Below, piece by piece: positions 24,166 to 36,799 of a DNA stretch of 64,000 nt; within the stretch, counting starts at the first letter, position 1; every line of letters starts with the position of its first letter. The position numbers and the translations under genes were made by a program. The DNA lies in contig JARHVA010004901.1 in assembly GCA_037957365.1 (NCBI GenBank), positions 609,001 to 673,000 of the forward strand, written 5' to 3'. This DNA comes from Torreya grandis (Eukaryota > Streptophyta > Pinopsida > Cupressales > Taxaceae). Below the pieces are notes generated by a model. It saw nothing but the letters and a program-made list of their open reading frames with translations. It was not told where the DNA came from and ran no database searches.

Positions 24166-25400
24166 TGTGATGAGTACCACATTGGTGTGAAAGATAATAC
24201 ACCTATCCATACTTAAGAATATACTCATGTAGTACCTTTAGGGGAGGTATGACATTGTCTTAGGATTGAGGGGTAGAAGGATGCAAAGTATATATATATT
24301 TTCACATCTTATGACAATGTATGGATGAATGATTATCTATGCCATGGAAGCAATGAATATGCCTCTGAGTAGGCATAGTAGAATTACTCATAGGAGGAGG
24401 TGTAATGGAAGTGAAAGGAGGTTGGGAAGGCTCATTGTCCCATTTGGTGGTTAATTTACCCATCTATGGTAAAGGAAGCAAACCATCACTAAGAGAAGGT
24501 GGTGTTAGTGAAGGGATTGGACTAAGCTCAATAGAAGGAGTGATGCGATCAGAAATAGGAATAAACTTAGCTAAAGTGAATGTAGGAATGGGATCTAAAG
24601 TGGGATCTACTGAGGGAAGGGTGGGGTCTATATAATTTTGAATGAGGGTTTCATGAATCTCATGGATAAGTAGGCTATAGGGGTTAGGGTACCTAGAAAA
24701 ATGGTAAGGCCCAGTCATAACATGATCCATACACATACTCCTAAATGATTATTGAGAAATTGGAGGTGTCCACACCATCTCTACCCTATGTTAAAGAGTA
24801 ATAATGCTAAAATTAGGAACTATATATCATGTAATATAGGAAGAAGCACTAAAATATTGAAGCAAAGAGGAATGACAATGGATAATATCAACATCATGAG
24901 CCTAAACAAGACCACCTAATAAGGAATTGTCTAAGGTATAACCATCATAGTTAGGTGTAGGAAGATCAATGATGTAGGTGGGGATGACAATGGCATCCAA
25001 TGAGGTATTATGAATAGAATGTCAAGTCTTAGTCAAGATAATGGGGATATCAACACAAGGCGGTTTGCAATAATGAGGCTATAAGGAAGAAGGAAGCTGA
25101 GAGATGAGATGAGGTAAGAGATCAAAAGTTTTAATCTTTAGGTTGATCTCATTAGGTTCATCATCATTAGAGTCTAAGAGGTTATGGATAATATTTCCAA
25201 TTATTTTGGGATTTTTGTTGTAACCTCAAGTGGAATTAATGGGAAAATTGAATCGTTGGGACTTTTGAAATGGAACACTAGGTAATGGTTCAAGAGTAGG
25301 AATCTTGAAGACACCAGTCTTAGAATTGTTCAAAATTCTAAGGGTTAATGTCACCTTGAATCCTATAGATAGCTTCATTATGAGGGAATTTAACACATTT
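24166..25400 (-). pseudogene. Element C protease-RT linker, decayed
   Basis: Broken minus-strand frames, Pro/Ser-rich, continuing from the protease towards RT (open stretch 24,464-24,736). The plus-strand frame opposite (24,405-24,635) is a shadow. RT itself is not reached before A's LTR. Confidence 0.55.
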
Positions 25401-25429
25401 TTAGGTGGAAGATGTAACTACTCTCATAT

Positions 25430-25830
25430 GGTGATTCTATGACCTACCAAGCAAGATGTTATAAGATAGAGGAAAGTTAAATATTATCACTTTCACATGA
25501 ATGATGACATGTGGGATGGTAATGGGAAGCCGCACACAACCTAAATGTGACATTTGACTTTGATTATATCCTTGACATGTGTTTTGTGGACTTGGGATTG
25601 CATTCAGAATATCCAAGGGTTTTGATAAAATTGAGAGAGACAACATAGGTACTAAAACCCTCATAAATCAAGGCACACTTGACTTGGATATCACTAATTT
25701 GGACATTAATGAATAGAGGAAGATCATTCACATGAAGCAAAATCTCATTGGGAGTCATAGAAGCAATGGGAAACTTTAAGAAAATGGAACTGTCCATTAT
25801 TTCATCAACATAGATGGACATCTTTTCACA
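25430..25830 (-). pseudogene. Element C aspartic protease remnant
   Basis: The minus frame 25,821-25,564 has VKCALIYEGFSTYVV, where plant Ty3/gypsy proteases usually have ALIDEGAS; the catalytic Asp is now Tyr. After a frame change the C-terminal signature GCVRLPI...PLSYNILLGRS lies at 25,437-25,530. Inactive. Confidence 0.82.
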
Positions 25831-26799
25831 TTATTGTAATATGCTATCTTCAGATCCAGATAAGGTTACTTCACAACCTCCTAGGGGAGGATGAGGGATG
25901 TTCATTTTGAATAAGAGTTGCATAAGATAGTTTTGATAATGCAAAGAGGTCCTCATAAGTTTAAGAAATGAAATTTGGGATGGGATATTAGTGATTTCCA
26001 TGATGGGATCCCACTCATCATAACCCATAAGAAGGTTGTTATAAATAGGTGCATAGTGTTGAAGGAGGTCCTCAAATAGAGGAACTGAAGTGCATTAGAA
26101 TGTGTGTTGATAAGAGAGAGAAGGTTTGGAAAAAGGTTGTAAATTATGTTTAGAAGGTGAATCAATTCATTTGAGTTAGTTTTGATAATTGGTAGAAGAA
26201 GTGTTGATAAAAGTTTGATTGTCATTGGTGTTAGGTAAAGAAGATGGAGGGATGGTATAAATATAATGGGAAGTGCTATCCATGGGAGGAGTGGGAATTT
26301 GGCCATAAAAAGTTATAATGTCATATTGCCACAACTCATTTAAGCGAGTTATAGAAGAATATTCGATAAAACAAAATGTGTGAGATAATGGAGAGGTGTA
26401 AATAGGTTGAGGATCAATCAAAGCAACCACCCTTCACATATTAGTCATATTAATCACATTGTCTTCAAGAGTTAGGTCAATAATACTTTCTACATTATTT
26501 GTGGAAGGGGTGGGCTTTTATTGATTATATTGATAAGGTTGGTGATTAGGAAGAGGGTCTTTATGGATATCCAAAAGAGCATTAGCTTGATTCAATGCTT
26601 GAGATTCAGTATGTGTTTCATGAGCCTTAAAATCAATTCCATAGGCTTGTTGACATATATGAATTATAGAATCATGATCAAAATTAGGACCAAGAAGAAA
26701 ATCCATAGTTAAATTATGAATCTGACTATAGGTCTCATTAGAATCACCCCAACTAGCATAAAACCAACAAAACTTATGGGGATAATACCAAGATTTCAA
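25831..26799 (-). pseudogene. Element C gag-protease linker
   Basis: Minus-strand open stretches (26,518-26,799, 26,176-26,430, 25,831-26,028) without a known domain. Composition is Pro/Ser/Asn-rich, like the same region of A. No zinc knuckle seen. Confidence 0.55.
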
Positions 26800-28270
26800 T
26801 AGATGAGTGGGATCAAGTTCTCATGGTAGAGGCCTAGATAGACATTTTGATAATTTGGACAAGGATAAAGGTTTGTGAACATTGATTTTATTAGGTGAAG
26901 ATAAATGAGGATTAGTGTATTATTAACAAGGGGGATTTGGTTCCAAAGATTGGTTAGGAACAATAGCTTGAATAGTCTGAATGGTGTCATAAGAGTCCAT
27001 GACACAATCATTAATAGCATTACTATTTTTATTTTTAAGATATAGGTACCCGTAGAAGGTTGGGGTGGATTAAATTAATGCATAAGGAAATCTTGACATT
27101 TTGATTGGTCAATAGCCTCCTCTAAAGTACATGGAGAGAGAGTACACACTCGATATTGCAACTTGGGAAAAAGAGCATTGGTAAAGAGATGGAAAAGGTT
27201 ATCATCAGCCATATTGTATTCACATTTATTGGATAATGTTTTCCACCTTTAACAAAACCTTGGGCAGTTTTGTTTTCAAGTTGTTTACAATTTATAAAGT
27301 GGGCCAAAGTAATTTTGATAAGATAAGTAGTTTCAAACTCTTGGACTAAAGCATTCACTAAATCTTCCAAACTAGTAATAAAATGAGTTTTATTTTGGTT
27401 ATACCAATGTAGGGCATCACCCATGAGATTTTTGGCTAAGAGCTTGGTAGTGGCAAAGGTATTCGATTTGACCCAATATTTATAGAGATTTATATATGTT
27501 TTTAGATGAAGAGTAGGATTAGTTTATTCATTATAATAAATGGTATGGGTGATACCTCCTATATCAATATTAGTAATTTGAGTGGTAAGAGGTTCATTTT
27601 GAAGATGTTTAATTGTCTTGTTGATAAGAAGAGGTTGAGGGATGAGATTACCATGGGAATATAAAAGAGGAGGAGGGGGGAGCATTATGATTATACATGC
27701 CCTAAGGCATTGGTTGAGGGTGGGCTTGAATATAGAGAAGGTGATTTTTCATTCTCATCATTTGAATTGTATTATGAGATTGAAAAGTATTCATTTGATT
27801 AAGTGTTTTTAATAAAATTTGATGGGTTTGATCAACAATGTTAGCATTATTTAAGGCATTAGAGTTAGAGAGAGTGGATTGGGTACCACTATTGGTATTG
27901 GTAGGAGCTTGAAGGAACTATTAGAATATAAGGCACTAGTGGAAAAATTTGCTTGTGTGGAAAAAGATGAACTAGTGAAAGGATGACAAGAAGAAGCACT
28001 AAAAGCATGATTACCTTGGGTAGAAAATAATGCACTAGTGGAAGAGTTAAGGAGAGTGGGTCTTAAGAGATTTACACTAGATGTATAACCTACCATATTA
28101 GTGGATATACTAGGTATGAAGGTGGAAGAATTTAAAGAAGAAGAAGTCATGGTATAAGAAGGGGTCATAATAGAGGGAAGAGGCTGAGAATCAAAGAAAT
28201 TAGTACCCCCAAATCCATGTGAGAATGTGGGAGGAGGTGAATGAGGCTCTTCAACTTGAAAACTAATCAT
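26800..28270 (-). pseudogene. Element C gag remnant
   Basis: The N-terminal part (28,270-27,851) is a Ser/Thr/Pro-rich open stretch of 139 residues starting MISFQVEEPHSPPP. The capsid core is at 27,430-27,122: LMGDALHWYNQNKTHF, then LEDLVNALVQEFETTY and CKQLENKTAQGFVKR, the standard order of the retrotransposon gag domain. LEEAIDQ follows at about 27,110. Stops and a frameshift break it. Confidence 0.82.
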
Positions 28271-28279
28271 GAGGTGGTA

Positions 28280-29295
28280 AATGGTAGAGGGATCATTTCC
28301 TTGATGTTGAGGAAATTCAAAGATAAAGAAGAGAATTTTAGGGGTATACTCTAATTCAAGTTGATCTTCAAGTCAGAAGAACATATTATGCTACAAAGAG
28401 GAATGAGGAGGGGCCCCATAGTTTATTGTGTGAGTTGATATATGAACATTAATTTCATCCAAGAGAGGTACCCTACTCTGCTTATGGGATACCCTATGAA
28501 GGTTGGTAAAACTCATCATATCTGTTGAATTCAACTTAGTATTATCTTTAAACAAAAAGTTCATGATGAAGGAGAAAGATTGAACAAGGCTAGAGAGATG
28601 AAAAAATAAGGGAATAGGATGTGATAAAAAACTTTACAGAGTCAACTAGGTTAACCTAGTATAAAAAATAGGGTTTGAAAACTATATATAGTTGATAGGG
28701 TCGACCTAGTATAGTAGGTAGCGGCTAAAAATTATATAGAGTCAACAGGGTCAACCTAGTATAGTGAGTAGGGAAAAAATAGATAGTCCATAAAAGATTG
28801 TGATGATAGGAATGACTATGTACTGAAATAAGAAAAAAATTACAAGTACTTTTGAAATCAAGATATGAAGGTAAACACACAATCAATTGGGTCGATGAGG
28901 TTGATTTAATTAAGGCATGTAACAAAAAACCTTTCTCTAATGTTGGCTAATGAAAATATTTGTAATAAAACATAAAATTGATCAAGGATCAAGCAGTCAC
29001 CTTGTAAAGTAAAAGATAACTAAGTGGTCAACCTAAATGTTCTTATATTGTTAGAATACAATTTTAGATGTGATAGGGAGTCGACTGTAAGCAAGGAACT
29101 AGAAATCAATCTAAGGATGATTTCAAGATGTTTGGACTAAAAGGGATATGTATTGGCAATGGTACTAGCTTGGTATTGGGGCCTACCCCATCACTTCACA
29201 CACTATATTGATAAAGGAGTCAGGTTCTTAGCCAATATATGCCATTAACTACATGTTTATACTTGGCTAGAAAACCAAGTTGGCTTCCCCCTTGG
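28280..29295 (-). other. Element C leader with primer region and GGTCGACC motifs
   Basis: No coding frame. The near-palindrome GTCAACAGGGTCGACCTAGT recurs in degenerate form at about 28,640, 28,688, 28,740, 28,880 and 29,088. The primer region, similar to A's, lies at about 29,255-29,295. Confidence 0.6.
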
Positions 29296-31428
29296 TGATT
29301 AAACCCAAGTAGGTAGGCCTTGGGTAGATAATTATTAAATTTATGTTTAATATTTTGTGATTTATTAGTGTGTGCATAAAAGAGAAAATAGTACAACTAA
29401 ATGGTATATTTAAAAACCACCTAATTAGACTATGTGATCTATTTTAAGCATGCAAGAAAAAAATAAATGAAAGTGTGAGCTAATTACTAGCATATAAAGG
29501 TTAATTCCAACTTTGAAACATAGTAAAGTGTCAATTTAGTTGACAGTGTATGTAGAGAATAAAAAACAAGGACAATAGGGTCACCTCTATACTTTAGAAA
29601 TAAGGGTCTGATAATGAACTATGTTGATAGAGTTGACCTAGCTTTCTAGATAGAACATAGAATACAAAACTACATCGATAGGGTCGACCTAGTTGATTAT
29701 ACAGGGTAGTTTTAAAGACTATAAACTATGAAAAATAAAATTGTAACAAATTTTATAAATGATAGAGAATGATATAAAGGAACCTTGGTGGGTTGGAGGA
29801 TGCAAAGGAAAATAAGATTATTAGTGAAGTACCTTGATTTATACTTGTAAATTCTACCAACTGTGTTGACTGTGTCAACTTAGCTTTATATATCGTATTT
29901 GATAAAAACTTTAATAATGTACTACATCAATAGGGTTGAAATATTATGCTAAAATGGATACCTAAAAATGTATATGGTCAACTAGGTTGACCTAGTAGTC
30001 TGAACTAGATGCCTAAAAATGTATAAGGTCAATTGATTTGACCTAGTAGTCTGAATTGGAATTCTAGAAAACTTGCATAAACAAAATGTAGTAATATTGA
30101 TGTTACTATGTGTTAAACCTATACACAAAAGTTAGAACCATGTCGACACTATTAACCCAGTATTGAAAATATGTAGAGAATAAAATGATAAAATTATGAA
30201 AAATGTGAAATAAAACATGTAAGGGTTAGATTCATGTCAGGTTTACCAGAATGTATGCAATCAAAAATTTATCATGTCTATAAATCAATATTAATTCAAA
30301 GAAGATAAATCATACCATACACTTCTAAATGGAGACACATTTATTAAGTAAAAACATGACAAATATGGGGATCCACTAGACTTGATTAGGGGATCTCTTA
30401 TCACAATACACAGTGCTATGGAGGGTTCCAAATCCTTCAATCAAGCACAATCATGTAATAACCCAAGGGAGTCATGTGTTTTGATATCTCACTAAACTAA
30501 TAACAAGTAAATCAAATCTAATTTAGTGCTCACTAAAGCTTATGGCACAAGGTGGGGGTTAGAAACAAATAAAAATAAACATGCATAAGAGACATATACT
30601 CACATCAATGTATACAAAATCCTAATGCATGGAAGAAAAATATGAATGCACATCTATCTACTTTTACAAAGGAGAAACAAGTTAGGAATACTTACCTTTG
30701 AAGATATACCTACCAAGCCTCAATCTTTCCCTTGGACAAGGTGCTTTATAAGAGGTTGTTGTGGTACAAATCATCTATAGGATATATAACCTATCAATGC
30801 ATCCAACAAAATTCTCCATAAGACAAGATTTGTATCTTTAAATAAAGTATGAAACCTTAAGCTTGTTATTTAAAGTAGAATGGTGGATAATCATATGCAT
30901 AATAGCTCTTACTTATTTTTCTCTTTTCTAAATAATGGTGAAATTAACTTGTATATATAGGTGGATTTTACTCTAAACCCTTCTAAAAATCTTGGTCAAC
31001 AGGGTTAACCCAGTTGACCTATCACAATTTTAGATAATAATTCACTAGGTCATGAGCTAGGTTGGCCAAGAGCCAAACTAGTTCCTAAGTGAAAATCACC
31101 CAAAACTGTATAGGGTCAACTTAGTCGACCTAGTATAGTCGATTGATAAAAGGGGATTAAAGTGATGAAAAGGAGGATAAAATGTGGGAAATGACTAGAG
31201 AGGGTACAATAGAGAAGAACAAGCTTAGGGAAATGGTTTTTAGGAGACAAGTGTGTAGATAACAAGTGGGAAAAGGGACAACAATCCTTCGAAGCACCAC
31301 TGGTTTGCCTACCCTTTTCCTAGTGAACCCCTTAGGGCATGCACTCAGAGAAATTGAGACTCGATAGGTTCTTATAAGATATAAAGTGTTAGTAAGTGAC
31401 AAAAGTTTGAAAATATTATGTGTATACA
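29296..31428 (-). repeat. Element C 5' LTR
   Basis: It starts TGATTAAACCC on the plus strand and ends ATTATGTGTATACA, paralleling A's LTR ends (TGATGAAATC...ATTCTAGTGTTTACA). Length 2133 bases against 2117 for A. Reading resumes in element B's RT at 31,431, which independently fixes the right end. More GGTCGACC-type motifs occur at about 29,530, 29,625, 29,678, 29,968, 30,027, 30,995 and 31,107. Confidence 0.75.
30952..30959 (-). promoter_or_regulatory. Candidate TATA box of element C LTR
   Basis: TATATATA, about 470 bases into the LTR in element orientation, a usual place for the U3 promoter. Identified by position and sequence only. Confidence 0.4.
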
Positions 31429-31433
31429 CCACA
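31429..31433. repeat. Possible target site duplication of element C
   Basis: CCACA follows C's LTR end and begins the resumed RT reading frame of B. The partner copy would be left of the window. Confidence 0.35.
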
Positions 31434-31870
31434 TACCAACGTGCTATGACTATCATTTTTCATGATATGATGCATGATATTATTGAAGACTGTATGGATG
31501 ATCTTTTGGGAAAATCCAAAACTAGAGCAAGACATCCATAGGTATTATGAAGAATATTTGAAAGGATTCGTGAATACAAAGTTAGGCTTAACCCTAAAAA
31601 GTGCATCTTTGATGTTACATCAAGCAAATTGATAGGTTTCATTATCTATCATTGAGTCATTAAATTAGATCCATCTAAGGTTAAGGACATTACATAAATG
31701 CTTCCACCTAAAAATCTCAAATAGCTTTGTATCTTTCAAGGGAAAATTTAGTCTATCAAATAGTTTATTTCTTAGTTGGCAAATAGATGCCAACCCTTTA
31801 CACGTCTTCTAAATAAAGGCACCAGTTTATCATGGAATGTTGATTATTAAAAATACTATGAAAAATTAAA
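31431..31870 (+). pseudogene. Element B reverse transcriptase, C-terminal part
   Basis: The plus frame opens with TYQRAMTIIFHDMMHD, then EDCMDDLLGKS (catalytic Y-x-D-D with Tyr changed to Cys, both Asp kept), RIFERIREYKVRLNPKKC, SSKLIGFI and the thumb/connection signature FQGKI...RCQPFTRLL, which is typical of Tat. The upstream RT half is missing because C inserted just before ATYQ. In-frame stops are mostly TAG, TAA or TGA replacing Gln, Arg or Glu codons. Confidence 0.9.
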
Positions 31871-32320
31871 ATAATATATATCCAATCCACCTTTTCATCC
31901 CCACCTACACTTTGGAATTTGTTGTTTTTATACATCTCAACAATAAATTGTGCCTTGGGGGCACACTTGGCACAACACAATGATTAGGGAAAAGAACGAG
32001 TAGTATACTATCTGAGCCACACATTATTTTCATATGAACATAACTATAACTTAGTTTAAAAATCATGTTTATTTATGTTGTTTTTATCCCAAAAAATTGT
32101 GTCATTATATGCTAAAAAATAAGGCCATTATCATTACCAAAGTGGACCCACTAAGTATCTACTTTCTAAGGCAACTTTGACTGGTCATATAACTAAGTAG
32201 ATCATTTTATTGAGTGAATTTGAAATTGAATATATTCATCAAAAATCCATCAAGGGGTAGGAAATTGCAGATCATCTTGTTAAAGAACCCTTATCTAATA
32301 CTAAACCCCTTATTTTCAAC
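31871..32320 (+). pseudogene. Element B first RNase H remnant
   Basis: Heavily decayed. Fragments such as LSEFEIEYIHQKSIKG and IADHLVKEPL (32,205-32,290) match the end of the Ty3-type RNase H/connection of Tat elements. The minus-strand open frame 31,798-31,980 is a shadow. Confidence 0.65.
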
Positions 32321-32329
32321 TTTCTTGAT

Positions 32330-32770
32330 GAGTTGATCATGACTATGGATGATAGTTCTTATGTTCCTCAACACTGAACCCTTTATTATGATGGTTCCTA
32401 CACTTCTTATGGATCAAGAGTTGGTATTCTCTTCATTATATCATAGGGGTATCTCATTCCTATGGCATTCCATATTGGTTTCACTTGTACCAACAATATT
32501 GTAGAATATGAAGCACTTGTTGAAGGGATTTATTTAGTGGTATAATGGAACATTGAGCATTTTAATGTTCATGGAAATTCTTAGATAATTATGAACTAGG
32601 TGACAGAGCATTATTAGAGGAAATATGATAAGCTTATTCCTTATAAGAATATGGTGGATCATCTTAAATAGAGATTTGAGCACATTTAATTTGAATAGAT
32701 TCTAAGAGCCAATAATAGAACTATTGATGCAATGGAAATAATTAGTTCCTTAATTGTAATTTTAGATCAT
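32330..32770 (+). pseudogene. Element B second (archaeal-like) RNase H remnant
   Basis: This second RNase H is a hallmark of the Tat group. Visible motifs are YYDGSYTSYGSRVGI (first catalytic Asp, about 32,380), VEYEALVEGI (catalytic Glu, about 32,505) and VHGNS (about 32,568), where GDS is expected, so one catalytic Asp is now Asn. It is followed by KYDKLIPYKNMVDHL. Confidence 0.82.
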
Positions 32771-32989
32771 GTTATTGATTACCATTTTATTATTAAATAT
32801 CTTTTACATTCACCTAATGAATGTTTAAAGTCTAAAATGGTATGTGATATTTTTGGTCCTAGCTCTCCTTAGTACTCTGACATATATACTTACCTTCATG
32901 AAAACATTATTCCTTCCAACCTTTCTCATAAAAAACAAAAATCTTTCATCCATTCTAATTCTCATTCTCATTATACCATTATCATTGAC

Positions 32990-34140
32990 TTTTTTAATCG
33001 TAGAAGATATGATGGAACTCTATTTTGTTGTTTAGCTTTGGTAGAGTCCAAATTAGTGCTTAAAGAAGTATATGAAGGGATTTTTGGGGCCAACAGTAGT
33101 GGTATGGTCCTTTCCAAAAAAATCCTATGTATAGGGTATTAATAGATCACTTTGGAATTTAATGTTTGTGCATATGTCAAAAAATGTGTCTTATCAAAAA
33201 CATGTCAATCTCATTTATATGCCATCTCTACTATTTCATTCGCTCATTATGCCATGGCCATTTTCCACATCGAGATTCAATCTTATAGGGTAAATTAATT
33301 TGGTTTCATAAAATGGACATAAACATATCCTTACTACAACTAAATACTTTGCTAATTTGGTTGAATCCATTCTCTTCACTTATGTAATAGTTAAGCTGAT
33401 ATCCAAATTTATCCTTAATTACCTCATTTTCTACCTTAGCATTTCATGTAATCTAATTTTTAATAATGGTGGCTCCTTTAAGAATAATGATGTAAAATCC
33501 CTCTATGCAAAACACTAAATCACACAACACTTTTCCTCCACCTATTTCCCTTAAAATATTGGCCAGACCAAAGCATCTAATAAAACCCTAATCCAAATCC
33601 TAAAAAAGACCATTAATGATTTTGGCCATGATTGACATCTACAACTATTTATTTCCCTCCAAGTATATCATACCAATACCCACACCCCAATAGAATCCAC
33701 ACCATACTCCCTTGTTTATGGTACAAAAGTTATTCTCCTTATCAATATCAAGCTACCTTCCTTGTGCATCTCATTGAAGAATATTATTGATCAAAAGGAA
33801 TATAGAGTTATCCACTATAGGAATTAGACCTACTAGATGAAAAATGGCTAGTTGATTGGAATAAACTTCAATCCTATTAGAATAGGTTGCATTGTAACTA
33901 CAATAAGAGCATAAAACATAGAGATTTTGAACTTGGAGACCTAGTTCTAAAATAAAATTAAAATAATACTAATGTTGCTCATGAAAATAAGGGTAAATTT
34001 GAGCCTAATTGGTTTGGCCCATTCATTGTCATAGTAAATTATGCATAAATAACATACATATTGGCCACACTAGATGGAGAAGAGATGGATGAACCCATGA
34101 ATATTATGTATCTCAAGAATTTTTACATTTATTTTACTTG
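32990..34140 (+). pseudogene. Element B integrase remnant
   Basis: The zinc-binding and core regions are barely readable (VLKEVYEGIFG at about 33,060; HAMAI and YPHPNRI fragments in the core). The C-terminal domain is clear: HRDFELGDLVLK (about 33,920), then GKFEPNWFGPFIV (33,990-34,030) and LDGEEMDEPMNI...LKNFYI. Order and spacing match Tat integrase. Confidence 0.78.
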
Positions 34141-36010
34141 AACATTGTTTATGAGGTCCCCTGCTTAGGGGCATAACCTGGAACCACTTTATTTTCATCT
34201 CATTTCCAATTGAGTCAATCTATCTTGATCTTATTCCCTCATCTTATTACCATTATTTGATCTTTATTTCATTTTATTAGTATAGCAAATGATTCTAGAT
34301 GCCAAATTTTATAGAAGGTTTCTAAAATATTATTTATATTTGGTCACCATTAACACATCTAGGATGAGTGGTATCTCAAAGTATCTTACACATGATTTCC
34401 TGAATGATGATCTTAAAAACTAAATATTTTAGCTCTTGATTAAATCATATGCTATTTTACCCACTCATATGCCATTCATTTTTTCAACCCTATTATTTAT
34501 TTGTATTGATTTTTTCTAGGGTTGAACTACATTGACCTAATGTACTTTTAAACTATGTAAGTAGCACTCGATTTTTGAGGTTGGCTCGATCACCCCCTTT
34601 ACCATGTTCTCACTATTTTTAAAGAAACCTAAGCCATTATCTTGGCCACCTAACCATGATCTCACCACTTTTTGAGAAACATAAGCCACGTTTTCTCCAT
34701 TTTGTGAGTTCACCCATTCTTCATCTTATATCCTCCATTAAATTGAGATTCCAAAACCCAAAAACATTCAAAATAATTTAAAAACCCCTAAAACTTTAAA
34801 AATACCCAAAATAACCTAAAAATTAAAAAAAATCCAAAAATGGCTTATAATATCCATGAGAGATATTAAGACACAAAAAATTTGCTTGTTTTATCATCAT
34901 GTTTGTTAGTGGCCTTTAGATATGCTATGGATGGCATGGTTTATCATATTTGTCAGGTGGGAACCCCTTATTTAACCATGACCATTTCCATTTACCTTTA
35001 CCATTTCAGATCATTTTCAATCCCATCTCTAGGAGAACTACATCAGTCTAAGGTACACATAGAGTATGTAGGTAGTGCTTGGATGCATGTGGCATCTCGA
35101 GTCATCTTAGCTAGTTTCATTAGCAACCTAAGTCTCATCACCATTTACCTCAAAATTCTCTAGTCATTTTGTGGGTTTGACTTTTCCCATATCTACTATC
35201 ATCAAATATATTACTTATCATCATTTTTATTCTATCCCATATCCTTGGGAGAACTACATTTGGCCTAAAGTCTATAGGTCTATGTAGGAAGCATCCACTT
35301 GCATGGGGCACTTGGAGTTAGCTTATCCACCCCTTCCTTTTTCTTCCATTCCCCCTTTCATTAGGTTATCATCTTGAACTATTAATTAACTACATACCCA
35401 AAAGTAACACCTTACATTCACATATGCACAAATGATTCACTAACTAATTATCTTATGGTGTGTTATTTTGTTGGTTTATAATGATTATCTTTTATTTTTC
35501 TTGGTGCATTTATTTAAACAATTATATGATTTATTTTGCTTTTATTTCAATTTGTGTTTACTTGCCTATTTGCATGTTTATTTTTTTCCTTTTTTCTATT
35601 ATTAACTTAAATCATACCATTATGTTGGTAGGGTCATCATCATGGTACTTCATGTCACACAATTGTATTTGATTCCATTTATTAGCTTTTGACAGCATTA
35701 TCATCATGGTTTCTATCATTGGTGCGTTATTTTCAATTTTATATTGGATTTGGGGTTAGTCCTTATGCATATTATGGCTTGGTCATTATGGTGTTTTAAA
35801 TCATTATGCAAATTATATGGTGATATATAAAAAATTGAGATGTTTTAAATCTAATAAATGGTGTTGCATCATGATATATTCTTTTCTACTACCCCCATCC
35901 CAACCCATTCATTCAAATTCCTAATCATCATTTCTCAAAATGAAAATCCACTCTACTAGTGTAAACCATTGAGACCAATCCAAAATCAAACCTTACTTAC
36001 TGGGGAAACT
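34141..36010 (+). other. Element B untranslated tail with GAACTAC repeats
   Basis: Follows integrase. It holds three copies of a long motif, GAACTACATY...GG...CTATGTAGGTAGTGCT...GAGTTAGCTYG, at about 34,523-34,600, 35,033-35,115 and 35,248-35,325. The same motif occurs in E's tail (51,630-53,590). Similar tandem motifs are known in tails of plant Tat/Ogre elements. Open frames here (34,882-35,163, 35,460-35,672) are not protein-like. Confidence 0.65.
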
Positions 36011-36091
36011 CCTTGCATCTATGATCCAAAACTAAGAAGCTTTGGTTGAAATATAATTCAAAAAACAAGAACATCACAATTGTAATAATGT

Positions 36092-36220
36092 TATCTTTGA
36101 GAAGATATGTCTATTTTCAGACCTAAACATATGCCTATCTCTGAGAAGATATGGCTATTTCAGACCTAAACATATGCCTATCTCAAAGAAGAGATGTCTA
36201 ATTCCCATTTCAGAGGTTAC
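36092..36220. repeat. Three-copy 43/44-bp tandem repeat
   Basis: Copies begin at 36,092, 36,136 and 36,179 with TATCTYTGAGAAGATATG; the first two include CAGACCTAAACATATGCC, and the third is diverged after about 25 bases. Each copy contains the small inverted repeat ATCT...AGAT. Confidence 0.8.
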
Positions 36221-36799
36221 ATCCTCATTTATACACATTTTTAAGATAGGAGGAGGATGTGGAAGGTCATCAATCTCCCTAGTGGTTTGACTTCCATGAT
36301 TTACAACAATACAGAAATCAAGGAATTACTATTTTCAGAAACTTACTATTTTTAGATTGGACTACTAAAATTGAAATTTAGGGAACTTATATTTGATTTT
36401 TGGTGGTCAAAATACACTGAGTGAAGTTCAGTGCCATCTCACAGTGTTCCCCTCATTCTTATATTTCCAACAGTTCAAATGGGGGAGTCAAACGGAGATA
36501 TGGTGAAAAATTTATGGCTCCTGAAAGTTCTACCACTAATTAGGGTAGAACTGTCCCCTGAATTATCACTTAAAATATTTCTCAAATCAATATATGATTA
36601 AATATAACCTACTATGGTTCATTATTGTGATCAACTAAAGCCACTCCTTTTTGGGGCCATGTTCATCATTTTTTTCCTTCTGGCTCTTCCTCTCTTTTTC
36701 AAGGGCTCATCTGTTTCAACTTCTTCCCTAATCATCCCCTTGAAGGGTCTATTATCACTTGACCTTGCACCCAATGAGTAGATTTAAAATATATCCTCA

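Larger units (their letters stand above)
24161..31428 (-). mobile_element. Element C: 5' part of a Tat-like retrotransposon
   Basis: Minus-strand element of which the window shows the 5' LTR (29,296-31,428), leader (28,280-29,295), gag (about 28,270-26,800), a long linker and protease (about 25,820-25,430). It is cut at 24,160 by element A, and its pol and 3' LTR would lie to the left of A, outside the window. Its LTR length (2.13 kb) and primer region resemble A's, so A and C are relatives. C is inserted inside element B's reverse transcriptase. Confidence 0.8.

Noticed and set aside
35460..35672. Hydrophobic 70-residue frame
   Set aside because: Same composition effect in B's tail; no homologous frame in E's tail.
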